A stretch of 49,558 nucleotides of DNA from contig NZ_JWLD01000065.1 of the NCBI RefSeq assembly GCF_000813725.1, forward strand, positions 1-49,558, written 5' to 3'. This DNA is from Leisingera sp. ANG-Vp (lineage in GTDB: Bacteria > Pseudomonadota > Alphaproteobacteria > Rhodobacterales > Rhodobacteraceae). A model generated the notes under the pieces. That model saw only the letters and a program-made list of their open reading frames with translations. It was not told the DNA's origin and did no database searches. Both the position numbers and the translations under genes were made by a program. Shown here in pieces: positions 16,452 to 22,902 of the stretch (position 1 is the stretch's first letter; the number at the start of each line of letters is the position of its first letter).

Positions 16452-17027
16452 CTATTCCGGCGCCTGCAGCCGTGGCCGCCAATATTCCCCTTCATCCACC
16501 AGGCTTGCCACCGTCTTCTTTTCAACCCCGATTTCCCGGGCGATCTCGGCCTCGTCGGCCCCCTGATCCTGAAGCCGCATCACATAGTCAGCCAGATACG
16601 CCTTGCGCAGGCCATGGCAGGACGGCAGCTCGAGGATGCAATTCGCATGGCTGAAACTGAGTTTGGTGGCATCTTCCAGGCCGATCAGGGTGGCGATCCG
16701 GTGCCCCTCCGGCATTTCGGCCGGCACATACAGCTGCCGCCGCCACCGGCGCCGCCCGCGCGGCCGGGTGCCTTCCACCAGCCGCACCGCATTTTCCCGC
16801 CCGATCACCTCGGCGATTTCCTCGACGCTCTCCGGCAGCGGCACCCTGTGCCCCCTACCAGCTGCAAATTCCGCCAATGGGTAACGCACCACATCTGGCA
16901 ATTCGAGCTGCTGGGCTACGTCTGCCGGGGCTGGACGGGAAGGCACTGCACGCCCAGCGCGCTGCGCCTGGTTCAAGAGCTTGCGCAGCTGCTGGTTCTC
17001 AGCTTTCAGCTCCTCGAGCGCACCCAC
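16452..17027 (-). CDS. Mor-like transcription activator (C/Mor family)
   Basis: Residues ~65-190 match the Mor pattern. LPESVEEIAEVIGRENAVRLVEGTRP is the dimerisation part, a basic YVPAEMPEGHRIATLIGLEDATKLS segment follows, and the C-terminal helix-turn-helix is DQGADEAEIAREIGVEKKTVASLV. Mor activates middle or late promoters in Mu-type phages. The N-terminal ~35 residues form a coiled coil (LEELKAENQQLRKLLNQ). The start is GTG at 17027, only three bases past the previous stop. Its place at the end of the early operon and just before a terminator suggests it switches on the downstream late genes. That is inference. Confidence 0.6.
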   Translation of the reverse strand: MGALEELKAENQQLRKLLNQAQRAGRAVPSRPAPADVAQQLELPDVVRYPLAEFAAGRGHRVPLPESVEEIAEVIGRENAVRLVEGTRPRGRRRWRRQLYVPAEMPEGHRIATLIGLEDATKLSFSHANCILELPSCHGLRKAYLADYVMRLQDQGADEAEIAREIGVEKKTVASLVDEGEYWRPRLQAPE

Positions 17028-17030
17028 GGC

Positions 17031-17444
17031 TCACCCTTTCGCCTTGGTGACAAGGATCTCCATCCCCTGCGCAAGCAGTATGGCCTGCTTAAGCTTGAAC
17101 ACATCGGTTTCATGCCCCTTGCGGTCCTCGATCACCGCGCAGCCAAGCCGCTTGTCGACATAGGTGAAGTCTGCCCGGTAGACGCGCTGTTGCTTCCCCC
17201 CATCGGTCATAATGGGACCGTCCCGGCCGTGCAGGGGAATATCTACCTGGCGGCGCAAACCGCAAATCTCCCCAGCCGATTGCAACACCTTCAACTCTTC
17301 CCAGCGCTGGGCCTCTGTTTTGCTGTCATGGGTAATGCCGTCTGATGTGGTGGTGCGCTGCGTGCCCCGTACCCTGCGCTTGTCCTGGGTCTGATCTTCT
17401 TTCAGGGCCTTTCGGTACTGCTCGGCCGTCAACCTATCTGTCAT
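17031..17444 (-). CDS. DUF1064-family phage protein, PD-(D/E)xK nuclease-like
   Basis: The central part reads DSKTEAQRWEELKVLQSAGEICGLRRQVDIPL, then YRADFTYV and AVIEDRKG. An Asp followed ~15 residues later by an acidic-x-Lys set on a beta strand is the PD-(D/E)xK nuclease pattern, and DUF1064 proteins are common in phage replication regions. The start ATG at 17444 (MTDRLTAEQY) is chosen over an upstream open frame that overlaps the GapR gene. The likely role is recombination or replication-linked DNA cleavage, but no activity can be shown from sequence. Confidence 0.65.
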   Translation of the reverse strand: MTDRLTAEQYRKALKEDQTQDKRRVRGTQRTTTSDGITHDSKTEAQRWEELKVLQSAGEICGLRRQVDIPLHGRDGPIMTDGGKQQRVYRADFTYVDKRLGCAVIEDRKGHETDVFKLKQAILLAQGMEILVTKAKG

Positions 17445-17451
17445 GACGCCC

Positions 17452-17721
17452 TCACATGCCCAGCGCTTCTTTGTACATTTCGAGGACTGCCTCTTCCTCG
17501 GCGATATCGTCGCTGTCACGCTTCCGCAGAGCGATGATCTTACGCATGACCTTTGTGTCGTAGCCGCGGGCCTTGGCCTCTGCCATTACCTCTTTCTGCT
17601 GTTCTGCAATGGTCTTCTTTTCTTCGTCCAGGCGCTCGAAGCGCTCGATAAACTGGCGCAACTCAGCCTCGGTAACGCGATAGTTTTCGCTCTTCTCGCT
17701 GTCTGTCATTTCCACTGTCAT
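17452..17721 (-). CDS. GapR-like nucleoid protein (DUF2312)
   Basis: This 89-residue protein has the family signature ARGYDTKVMRKIIALRKRD after a long first helix (ELRQFIERFERLDEEKKTIAEQQKEVM). Chromosomal GapR binds overtwisted AT-rich DNA ahead of replication forks and stimulates type II topoisomerases. A phage copy next to a replication initiator may serve the phage fork or act on host DNA structure. The ATG overlaps the previous stop (ATGA type), showing tight coupling. The assignment is firm at family level, and the phage role is inferred. Confidence 0.85.
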   Translation of the reverse strand: MTVEMTDSEKSENYRVTEAELRQFIERFERLDEEKKTIAEQQKEVMAEAKARGYDTKVMRKIIALRKRDSDDIAEEEAVLEMYKEALGM

Positions 17722-18014
17722 CAAACTGCCTCCTGATGTTGCTTTAGTTGTTGGCCTGCGAACTTGAGGGCACGGGCCATGTCCTGTGCGTTCGGGTGTT
17801 TGTTCCCCGCGGCTTGTGCCAGCTGAAGCTGAATGCGGTAGGCGCCCTCGATCTCGTCGAGACTGTTGAACCGCTTGCGACTGGGCACTTCCTGCCCGAC
17901 CAGCCCCCTGCCCGGGGCGATAATGATGCAATCGCCGCGTTCCAGATCGACGGTCACGATGACTTTGCCGAACTTGGTGCCGTAGTCTTCCGCGGTGAGG
18001 TGCGGGCTGCTCAT
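17721..18014 (-). CDS. Hypothetical phage protein (97 residues) in the replication operon
   Basis: I do not recognise the family. The N-terminus is beta-rich (FGKVIVTVDLERGDCIIIAPGRGLVG), and the C-terminal half is helical (EIEGAYRIQLQLAQAAG, MARALKFAGQQLKQHQ). The start ATG at 18014 overlaps the end of the replication-initiator gene, and its stop overlaps the GapR start. It is therefore a genuine member of the early operon. No function can be given. Confidence 0.55.
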   Translation of the reverse strand: MSSPHLTAEDYGTKFGKVIVTVDLERGDCIIIAPGRGLVGQEVPSRKRFNSLDEIEGAYRIQLQLAQAAGNKHPNAQDMARALKFAGQQLKQHQEAV

Positions 18015-18907
18015 ACGTGGATCCCCGCCGCGATGCAGTCCGCCACAGTGACCAACCCGGCCGCGATGCACTCACCTGCCTGGCTGGGCTTGATGGTGCG
18101 CGCCCAGGGCTTCTGCGAACGGATATCCGCTGCCCGAGCTTCCAGCACCTTGCGCGGATCCTGGCTCGGCAACAGCGCGGTTGCGTGCTGGCGCCAGCGC
18201 TTCTCATCGATCCAGTTCTCGGAATACTTGATGAAGCGCGGTTTGTTCCCGACCTGCTCGACGGCATAGGCCCGTGCACCGGCCAGGATCGCCTGCGGGT
18301 CCACACCAGCGCCCAGCGCCTCTCTCAGCGATTCCTCTGTCGCCTCGGGGTCGCCCATCCGGGGATAGGCAGAGACGAACTCACCAAAGAACCCGTCAAA
18401 ATCAAAATCCGATTTGTGCGTGGCTTCAGCCGCGCAATAGGTTCTATTTGGTTTATTTTGGTTTGGGTGACACTCTGTCGGGGGTTCCCCTGACACACTG
18501 TCGGGGGTTGGGTGACACTCTGTCAGGGGTGACACTGTGTCGGGGGCTAGATGTTGTGCCTTGCTCCCTACATCCTGTGTCGAGGGGTGACGCTGTGTCG
18601 GGGGTGAATTGCGAAGATCTTCACACCGCTCGATACGCTCAACGATGATCCGGTATTCATAGGTGTAGCCGTTACGGTGTTTTCGCTTACCGACTTCGGA
18701 CACAAATCCGGCGTCGATCAGGTCCTTTATGGTGCGCTGAACCGTGCGCTCTGACGTCTCAAGCTCGCTCGCCATCGTGGGCTTAGACGCCCAGATGCCC
18801 GAGCCATCGTCGCTTGCGAGATCGCCCATAAGCAGGATCAGAGCTTTGCCAGTCAGGCCAACGCCCAACCGCCTGCGCCGCAGCAGTGACGTCACATGGT
18901 TACTCAT
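18011..18907 (-). CDS. Phage replication initiator-like protein (lambda O-like) with internal iterons
   Basis: Residues ~1-85 form a winged helix (LTGKALILLMGDLASDDGSGIWASKPTMASELETSERTVQRTIKDLIDAGFV, then a basic wing GKRKHRNGYTYEY), the DNA-binding domain of O-like initiators. A low-complexity linker of repeated ECHPTPDSVSG-type units (~105-150) is encoded by the iterons. The C-terminal ~150 residues (FFGEFVSAYPRMG, KPRFIKYSENWIDEKRWRQ) resemble the part that recruits host helicase-loading factors in such proteins. The start ATG at 18907 has GAGGGA about ten bases upstream. As in lambda, the origin seems to lie inside the gene. Either O-like or a generic helix-turn-helix replication protein would fit. 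Confidence 0.75.
   Translation of the reverse strand: MSNHVTSLLRRRRLGVGLTGKALILLMGDLASDDGSGIWASKPTMASELETSERTVQRTIKDLIDAGFVSEVGKRKHRNGYTYEYRIIVERIERCEDLRNSPPTQRHPSTQDVGSKAQHLAPDTVSPLTECHPTPDSVSGEPPTECHPNQNKPNRTYCAAEATHKSDFDFDGFFGEFVSAYPRMGDPEATEESLREALGAGVDPQAILAGARAYAVEQVGNKPRFIKYSENWIDEKRWRQHATALLPSQDPRKVLEARAADIRSQKPWARTIKPSQAGECIAAGLVTVADCIAAGIHV
18436..18600. repeat. Iteron array, probable prophage replication origin
   Basis: Five copies of TGACRCWSTGTCR, each followed by a G run, start at 18468, 18491, 18513, 18530 and 18588. A half copy (CTGTGTCGAGGGG) lies at about 18575. The unit is a near-palindrome (GACAC/GTGTC). The first four are spaced 23, 22 and 17 bases apart, roughly two helical turns. 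Immediately to the left, 18436-18466 is the most AT-rich stretch of the gene, made of TTTGG/TTTATT runs, fitting a DNA-unwinding element. Location inside the initiator gene parallels lambda ori. Confidence 0.7.
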
Positions 18908-19034
18908 GCCGTGTTCCCTCTGCTCTATGTTTCTTGGCCCCGCTGCATCCCGGGACTTCTCCTTGCCTTCCGGCCTTGGCCGCAGCATCTTGCTGGCGGA
19001 ATTTTGAGTTTTCTTTTGACAGGACAGCTACTTG

Positions 19035-19532
19035 ATGGATTTCGACGTAGACACCGCGAAGCAGGCAATAGACATCGCAAAGCAAGGGGCCACGACGCTC
19101 AATACGGCGGTAGGAGCCGTTGATAGACTCAAGGCGCTGTTTAAGTCGCCGGAGGCGCCGCCAATGGAAGAGGTCCGAGAAACCATCACTGGCTTGCGAG
19201 AACAGATAATGAGTGCGCGCGAGGCGAATATAACGCTTCGTGAGACGATAGGAGATCTTCGCGACGAGATGATCGAGCTTAAACGCCGCCAGGAAAAGTT
19301 TGCAGGCTACGAACTTTGGAATACCCCCTGCGGGTCCGTTGTCTACCGCTCGGCTGAGGGCGTAGAGCCAGTCCACCACCTTTGCCCCAGCTGTCATGAT
19401 GCGGGGGTTAAAACCGTCCTGCAGGGCAACCAGTACGTTAAAGAATGCCGTGCCACGCCAAGTCATGGGAGTTTTCAGTTTGAACCGCGCGGGTCCATTC
19501 AACGCAGGGTGCACGGAAAACGGCGGTACTGA
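19035..19532 (+). CDS. Zinc-ribbon phage protein with coiled-coil N-terminus
   Basis: Of about 165 residues, the first ~90 are helical and coiled-coil (ITGLREQIMSAREANITLRETIGDLRDEMIELKRRQ). The C-terminal part has a zinc-ribbon-like pair of elements: YELWNTPCGSVVYRS, then HHLCPSCHDAGVKTVLQ and VKEC. Similar small proteins occur in alphaproteobacterial prophages and chromosomes, and their role is unknown. The start ATG at 19035 follows AGGACAG by about eleven bases. It is on the opposite strand from its neighbours, divergent from the replication gene, so leftward early transcription would read through it antisense. It may be expressed from the lysogen. Confidence 0.65.
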   Translation: MDFDVDTAKQAIDIAKQGATTLNTAVGAVDRLKALFKSPEAPPMEEVRETITGLREQIMSAREANITLRETIGDLRDEMIELKRRQEKFAGYELWNTPCGSVVYRSAEGVEPVHHLCPSCHDAGVKTVLQGNQYVKECRATPSHGSFQFEPRGSIQRRVHGKRRY

Positions 19533-19567
19533 TCCGAAGTACATCCACGTCTTGTCCTTCGTCTCCG

Positions 19568-19891
19568 TCATGCCGCCTGCCCCATCGCTTGGCCGAAAAA
19601 CTCTGGCGCGTCTGGATCGGTCAGCATGACCAGCAAGGCGATGTGGCTGGCCGGGGCCGTCACAGCACCCCACCAGTTCAACGCGGTCTGAAAGCTCACA
19701 TCGCAGAACAAAGCGACTTCGCGCGGGCTGCTGTAGCGCGCACGAAAATAGGCAGACCAAAGATCAGGTGCCCCGACCTTAAGCGCATAGGGGTCAAACT
19801 TATTTGACCAAGACTTTTGACCTATGGGTGCTCCACGCTCACGGCATGGCACATCGTTGTTCACAATCAGGGTCAGGCGGGGCCGGTTCAT
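19568..19891 (-). CDS. Hypothetical phage regulator-like protein (107 residues)
   Basis: The central part, SPREVALFCDVSFQTALNWWGAVTAPASHIALLVM, reads like a helix-turn-helix of the Cro/XRE sort adapted to small prophage proteins. The flanks are unremarkable. Its start overlaps the stop of the 77-residue HTH gene by four bases, so the two are co-translated from the leftward early promoter. It could be a second regulator (CII-like by position), but no family is recognised. Confidence 0.5.
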   Translation of the reverse strand: MNRPRLTLIVNNDVPCRERGAPIGQKSWSNKFDPYALKVGAPDLWSAYFRARYSSPREVALFCDVSFQTALNWWGAVTAPASHIALLVMLTDPDAPEFFGQAMGQAA

Positions 19892-20121
19892 TCAGCCCCT
19901 CCAGTGTCGCTGCCTTCCTTCTCGACCGAAAGAAAGGAGAAAAGGGAACGCGATGGTTCCACGGCGCCTTTTTCACGCGCCAGAATACAAATCGCATCGT
20001 ACCAAGCCGCGGGCAGAGCCCCGGCCTGCATATGCGTGTGTACCGTTGTTGGCTTCTTACCCAGGCGTTTCGCTACGGATCGGTAGCCGCCCAGAGCTTG
20101 GATCAAATCACGTATCGTCAT
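19888..20121 (-). CDS. Cro-like small HTH regulator
   Basis: This 77-residue protein has an N-terminal helix-turn-helix, TIRDLIQALGGYRSVAKRLGKKPTTVHTHMQAGALPAAWYDAI, close to the short Cro/YdaS-type repressors of prophages. It is the first leftward gene from the control region and is divergent from the CI-like gene, the usual cro position. No ribosome-binding site precedes the ATG, and the predicted start of transcription falls on or next to it, so a leaderless message is possible. Its likely job is to shut off the lysogenic repressor during lytic growth. Confidence 0.7.
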   Translation of the reverse strand: MTIRDLIQALGGYRSVAKRLGKKPTTVHTHMQAGALPAAWYDAICILAREKGAVEPSRSLFSFLSVEKEGSDTGGAE

Positions 20122-20133
20122 GCCATAGCGTTA

Positions 20134-20150
20134 GTCCGAAAAATTTGAAC
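20134..20150. promoter_or_regulatory. Operator-like dyad 1, in the leftward promoter spacer
   Basis: GTCCGAAAAATTTGAAC is an imperfect dyad of half-site GTYCRAA with a three-base centre. It fits exactly between leftward TTGCGG (20156-20151) and TAACGC (20133-20128), giving a 17-base spacer. Repressor binding here would block the Cro-like gene promoter. Confidence 0.6.
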
Positions 20151-20173
20151 CCGCAAGATCCGACAGTCAGAAA

Positions 20174-20190
20174 GTTCACTTTATTCGGAT
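20174..20190. promoter_or_regulatory. Operator-like dyad 2, upstream of the CI-like gene
   Basis: GTTCACTTTATTCGGAT matches the reverse orientation of dyad 1 at 13 of 16 core positions. It lies 19 bases before the CI-like start and could mediate autoregulation. Confidence 0.55.
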
Positions 20191-20208
20191 TTGAGTTAGG
20201 CAGAAAAT

Positions 20209-20511
20209 ATGGACATCGATGCAAAAGAACGCCTGGCACAGACCGGCGATATTAGCCCGGACGCAATTCGAACCCGCCTTTTGGCAGCTCGAAAATCGAT
20301 AGGCATGCAGCAACTCGATGTAGCCAAGGAACTCGGCCTGAAGAAAACGACCTTCCACTCACAAGAGAGTCGAGGCGCTCCCGGACTGAAGACTATGCGC
20401 TATTATTATCGACAGCACCGCATAGACTTTAACTTCATCTTACACGGCGATTTTGCGCAACTCCCTCAAGACGTTCAGGATCGCCTCTTCGCTGCCTTGC
20501 AAAGCGAATAG
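20209..20511 (+). CDS. CI-like small HTH repressor
   Basis: The 100-residue protein has a helix-turn-helix at ~20-65 (IRTRLLAARKSIGMQQLDVAKELGLKKTTFHSQESRGAPGLKTMRYYYR) of the XRE type. A short C-terminal helix (LPQDVQDRLFAAL) follows. There is no LexA/CI-type self-cleavage domain, so induction must work by another route, for instance an antirepressor or the divergent Cro-like protein. The dyads at 20134, 20174, 20659 and 20690 are its probable targets. AGG about ten bases before ATG 20209 is a weak ribosome site. The repressor role is inferred from position. Confidence 0.7.
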   Translation: MDIDAKERLAQTGDISPDAIRTRLLAARKSIGMQQLDVAKELGLKKTTFHSQESRGAPGLKTMRYYYRQHRIDFNFILHGDFAQLPQDVQDRLFAALQSE

Positions 20512-20658
20512 CTCCAACCGGATCGAACACCCAGTTTAAGTCCAGTCCAGCTCGCCTCAAGCGAGCTGCAATCCATACGACCATTCTCTCTCGATTCTCA
20601 AATGTTCCCCTTCTGTTCTCATTTTTCCACGCACACTTGCAAGGGGTCGAAACCATAA

Positions 20659-20675
20659 GTCCGATATTTTTGAAC
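20659..20675. promoter_or_regulatory. Operator-like dyad 3
   Basis: GTCCGATATTTTTGAAC has the same half-sites as dyad 1 and the same orientation. With dyad 4 it forms a second inverted pair, upstream of the gene at 20740. Confidence 0.6.
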
Positions 20676-20682
20676 TTCGTGA

Positions 20683-20712
20683 TTGACTGGTACGCTTTTT
20701 TCGGACTACAAC
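20683..20712 (+). promoter_or_regulatory. Rightward promoter with operator-like dyad 4 in its spacer
   Basis: TTGACT (20683-20688) and TACAAC (20707-20712) are 18 bases apart. Dyad 4 (GTACGCTTTTTTCGGAC, 20690-20706) fills the spacer, the same geometry as at dyad 1. It would drive the 87-residue gene and perhaps xis-int under repressor control. Confidence 0.55.
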
Positions 20713-20739
20713 TCTCCTCATCAACCGATGGAGGATTGA

Positions 20740-21003
20740 ATGAAAGCCATTACCAAAGCCGCCCAGCGCATTGCCGGATCTCCTGAAGATTACCTGGAAG
20801 ACCCTGCAGCCTTTACCGTCGCTTGGGCATTGCTGAAGGCCGCACGCGGCCAGAGGTTCGACCCCGCCCGTTTGCGCCCCCAGCATCTGATCGATCACCC
20901 GGCACCAGCGCCGGAACCCACAGCGCAAACGCTTGACCGCATTTCGCAGAAGACCCGGGAAATCATGACGGCTAAGGGCTATCAGCCCCACCAGGCAGCC
21001 TGA
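20740..21003 (+). CDS. Hypothetical phage protein (87 residues), first gene of the rightward unit
   Basis: No family is recognised. The protein is helical with a Pro/Ala-rich middle (HPAPAPEPTAQTLDRI) and ends in a helix (ISQKTREIMTAKGYQ). Translation support is good: GGAGG eight bases before the ATG at 20740. It is preceded by an operator-bearing promoter, so it should be repressed in the lysogen and made on induction. About 280 bases separate it from the excisionase-like gene, and they contain no other gene. Confidence 0.55.
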   Translation: MKAITKAAQRIAGSPEDYLEDPAAFTVAWALLKAARGQRFDPARLRPQHLIDHPAPAPEPTAQTLDRISQKTREIMTAKGYQPHQAA

Positions 21004-21281
21004 TTTGAAAAGCGGCGCGCGGTGGAGGATTGGCGCGCCCTTTGATTTCCAGTTTCGCGCCTTTGAACTTAGGCGCGGACCTGCGCGGGCGGTGCAATCC
21101 TCCAAATTCCTGCCGCCCGCGCCTCAACACACGCTATAGTAACCTTAGAACACCCGCGGGCTGGCACCCGCACTCCCGGGCGCGGCAGCCGCCACTCACT
21201 CATCAGCCGCGCCCGGCCTGTTTAGCCGCTGGATTGCAGCAACAACTGTTCGACCATCCCCAGAATTCCCGGAGACCAATC

Positions 21282-21488
21282 ATGGGCCGCATGACACCTA
21301 TTGCTGTGGCAGAGAAAGGCGCGGCGCAGCTTCTTGATATGAAGCCTGCGGAGTTCCGCGAGCTCGTCGCTCAAGGTGTATTGCCGCGGCCGCGTAAAGT
21401 TGGCCCCTATGAGCGCTGGGACGCTGAGGAGCTGCGAGCGATTTTGCGCGGCGATTTCGTCGACGGCTTCGAGGATGTGAAATGGTGA
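21282..21488 (+). CDS. Excisionase-like small winged-helix protein
   Basis: This 68-residue protein reads VAEKGAAQLLDMKPAEFRELVAQGVLPRPRKVGPYERWDAEELRAIL. That is the AlpA/Xis-type helix-turn-helix: a recognition helix, a GxLPxP turn, then a Trp-Asp helix. It overlaps the integrase start by seven bases, the usual xis-int coupling. It would bend the attachment DNA and favour excision. The start ATG at 21282 has GGAGA six bases upstream. A longer open frame upstream to 21030 lacks coding character. Confidence 0.75.
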   Translation: MGRMTPIAVAEKGAAQLLDMKPAEFRELVAQGVLPRPRKVGPYERWDAEELRAILRGDFVDGFEDVKW

Positions 21489-22480
21489 AGAAGAAATTCA
21501 CTACAGCCAAAATGGTCAAGGGGCGGTTGTACCAGTACTTCCGCAAGGACGGCCGCTATGTGCGCCTGCCCGACGATCCCAACAGCGAGGAGTATGATCG
21601 GGAATACTGGCGGCTGATGCGCGGCGGTGGCGCGCTGTCGCAGCGGTTCACCTTCGAGAAGCTGATCAGGAGCTACAAGCAGTCGCCCAAATGGGACCGC
21701 CTGGCCCCGCGTACCAAAGCCGACTATTCGAAAGTTCTGGAATACCTTTCCGACAAGCTGGGCGGCAAAGACCCGACAAAGATGCGCCGCTCCACCATCA
21801 TCGAAGCGCAGATGGCAAACCGTCATCGGGCCCGCTTTGCCAACTACATTCCCCACATGCTCTCTATCCTGTTCGAGCATTCGATTGACTTGGACTGGCA
21901 GCGCGACAACCCGGCTAAGGGGATTCCGAAGATAAAGACAGGCGAAGGCCACAAGCCCTGGCCCGCCTCTGCGGTCGCCGCCTATCGCAAGAATGCGGAC
22001 GGGCTGGCCCTGTTGATTTTCGAGCTGGCCCTCGGCACCGGTCAGCGCGCCTCGGATCTGACCCGCATGGAATGGGAACATGTCGAGGATGGCGGGGTCT
22101 GGGTCACCCAAGGCAAAACGAAAGCCCGCCTCTGGATCCCCTTCACGACACACCTTGCCGCCGTCCTAGCAGCAACCAAGCGAACCAGCCTGCGCTATAT
22201 CTTAGCCGATGAGTTCGGCCGGGCGCTGAACTATGACCAAATTCAAAAGAAGGTAATGGCGGTTCGGAAAGCTGCCGGGCTCACCGAATATTCACTGCAC
22301 GGGCTGCGTTACAGCGCCGCTGGTGAATTGGCTGAGGCTGGTTGCACTGATCAGCAGATCGCGGCCATCACCGGCCACAAAAGCCTTTCCATGGTCCAGA
22401 AATATTCGAAAGGCGCGAGCCAAAAGCGCCTGGCGAAGGAGGCTCAAAGCCTTCGGGAACAGAACAAAAACGGATCATGA
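21482..22480 (+). CDS. int: Prophage tyrosine integrase
   Basis: The 332-residue site-specific recombinase has the catalytic set Arg189 (GTGQRASDLTRMEW), a lysine on the beta-hairpin (TQGKTKARLW, ~212-214), His273 and Arg276 (SLHGLRYSAAG), His299 (TGHKSLSM) and nucleophile Tyr308 (VQKYSKG). A core-binding helical domain occupies ~60-150. It lies 84 bases from the 3' end of tRNA-Ser(UGA), so that tRNA is the probable integration site. All catalytic residues are present, so the element may still be able to excise if its other end is intact. Confidence 0.93.
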   Translation: MVKKKFTTAKMVKGRLYQYFRKDGRYVRLPDDPNSEEYDREYWRLMRGGGALSQRFTFEKLIRSYKQSPKWDRLAPRTKADYSKVLEYLSDKLGGKDPTKMRRSTIIEAQMANRHRARFANYIPHMLSILFEHSIDLDWQRDNPAKGIPKIKTGEGHKPWPASAVAAYRKNADGLALLIFELALGTGQRASDLTRMEWEHVEDGGVWVTQGKTKARLWIPFTTHLAAVLAATKRTSLRYILADEFGRALNYDQIQKKVMAVRKAAGLTEYSLHGLRYSAAGELAEAGCTDQQIAAITGHKSLSMVQKYSKGASQKRLAKEAQSLREQNKNGS

Positions 22481-22492
22481 ACGTGGGAAAAA

Positions 22493-22509
22493 TTTTGGGA
22501 AACCCAAAA
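22493..22509 (+). terminator. Short hairpin after the integrase gene
   Basis: TTTTGGG (22493-22499) pairs perfectly with CCCAAAA (22503-22509) around an AAA loop, 13 bases after the integrase stop. It could end integrase transcription before the oppositely oriented tRNA, or form part of the attachment region. Confidence 0.4.
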
Positions 22510-22560
22510 ATCACCCCTGCGGGGCAGCGTCATCAGGTGGCAGCTAAGTATTTGATTTAG

Positions 22561-22650
22561 TGGCGGGGAGACAGGGATTCGAACCCTGGGAACGCTCTCA
22601 CGTTCAACGGTTTTCAAGACCGCCGCATTCGACCACTCTGCCACCTCCCC
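22561..22650 (-). tRNA. tRNA-Ser (UGA anticodon), probable prophage attachment site
   Basis: Read leftward, the gene begins GGGGAGGTGGCAGAGTGG, has the anticodon loop CTTGAAA (anticodon TGA), a long variable arm typical of serine tRNAs, the T-loop GGTTCGAATCC and an encoded CCA (22561-22563). Acceptor ends GGGGAGG and TCTCCCC pair, with one G-U. At 90 bases the length fits class II tRNAs. Its 3' end faces the integrase, the normal orientation for integration that preserves the tRNA. Confidence 0.95.
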
Positions 22651-22902
22651 GGTCCGTCAGCGGTTTAGGGCGCAAAACAGGGCGAGGCAAGAGGAAATCC
22701 GCTGTCAGAAGGACCGTGCAAGGGAAAACCTCCGCCGCCTTCCCGGCGCGCGGATTTCTGCCGCCCCGGCAGGTTTCGCCGGCGGCCGGCCGCGTCAGGG
22801 TTTTCATGGGATGATACGCAGGCTATCATGCCGCCAAATCAAGAAGACCGGGCACTCCGGCGGGGGCGCACAAGCGCCGCGGGCACAGGCAAGGATGAGA
22901 GC

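Noticed and set aside
18468-18600. Considered as a CRISPR array
   Set aside because: Units are 13 bases with 4-45 base gaps inside a coding gene, and no cas genes are nearby; iterons explain it better.
18900-19760. 286-codon leftward frame upstream of the replication initiator
   Set aside because: It is antisense to the zinc-ribbon gene, whose coiled coil and Cys pattern are convincing, and it carries no motif.
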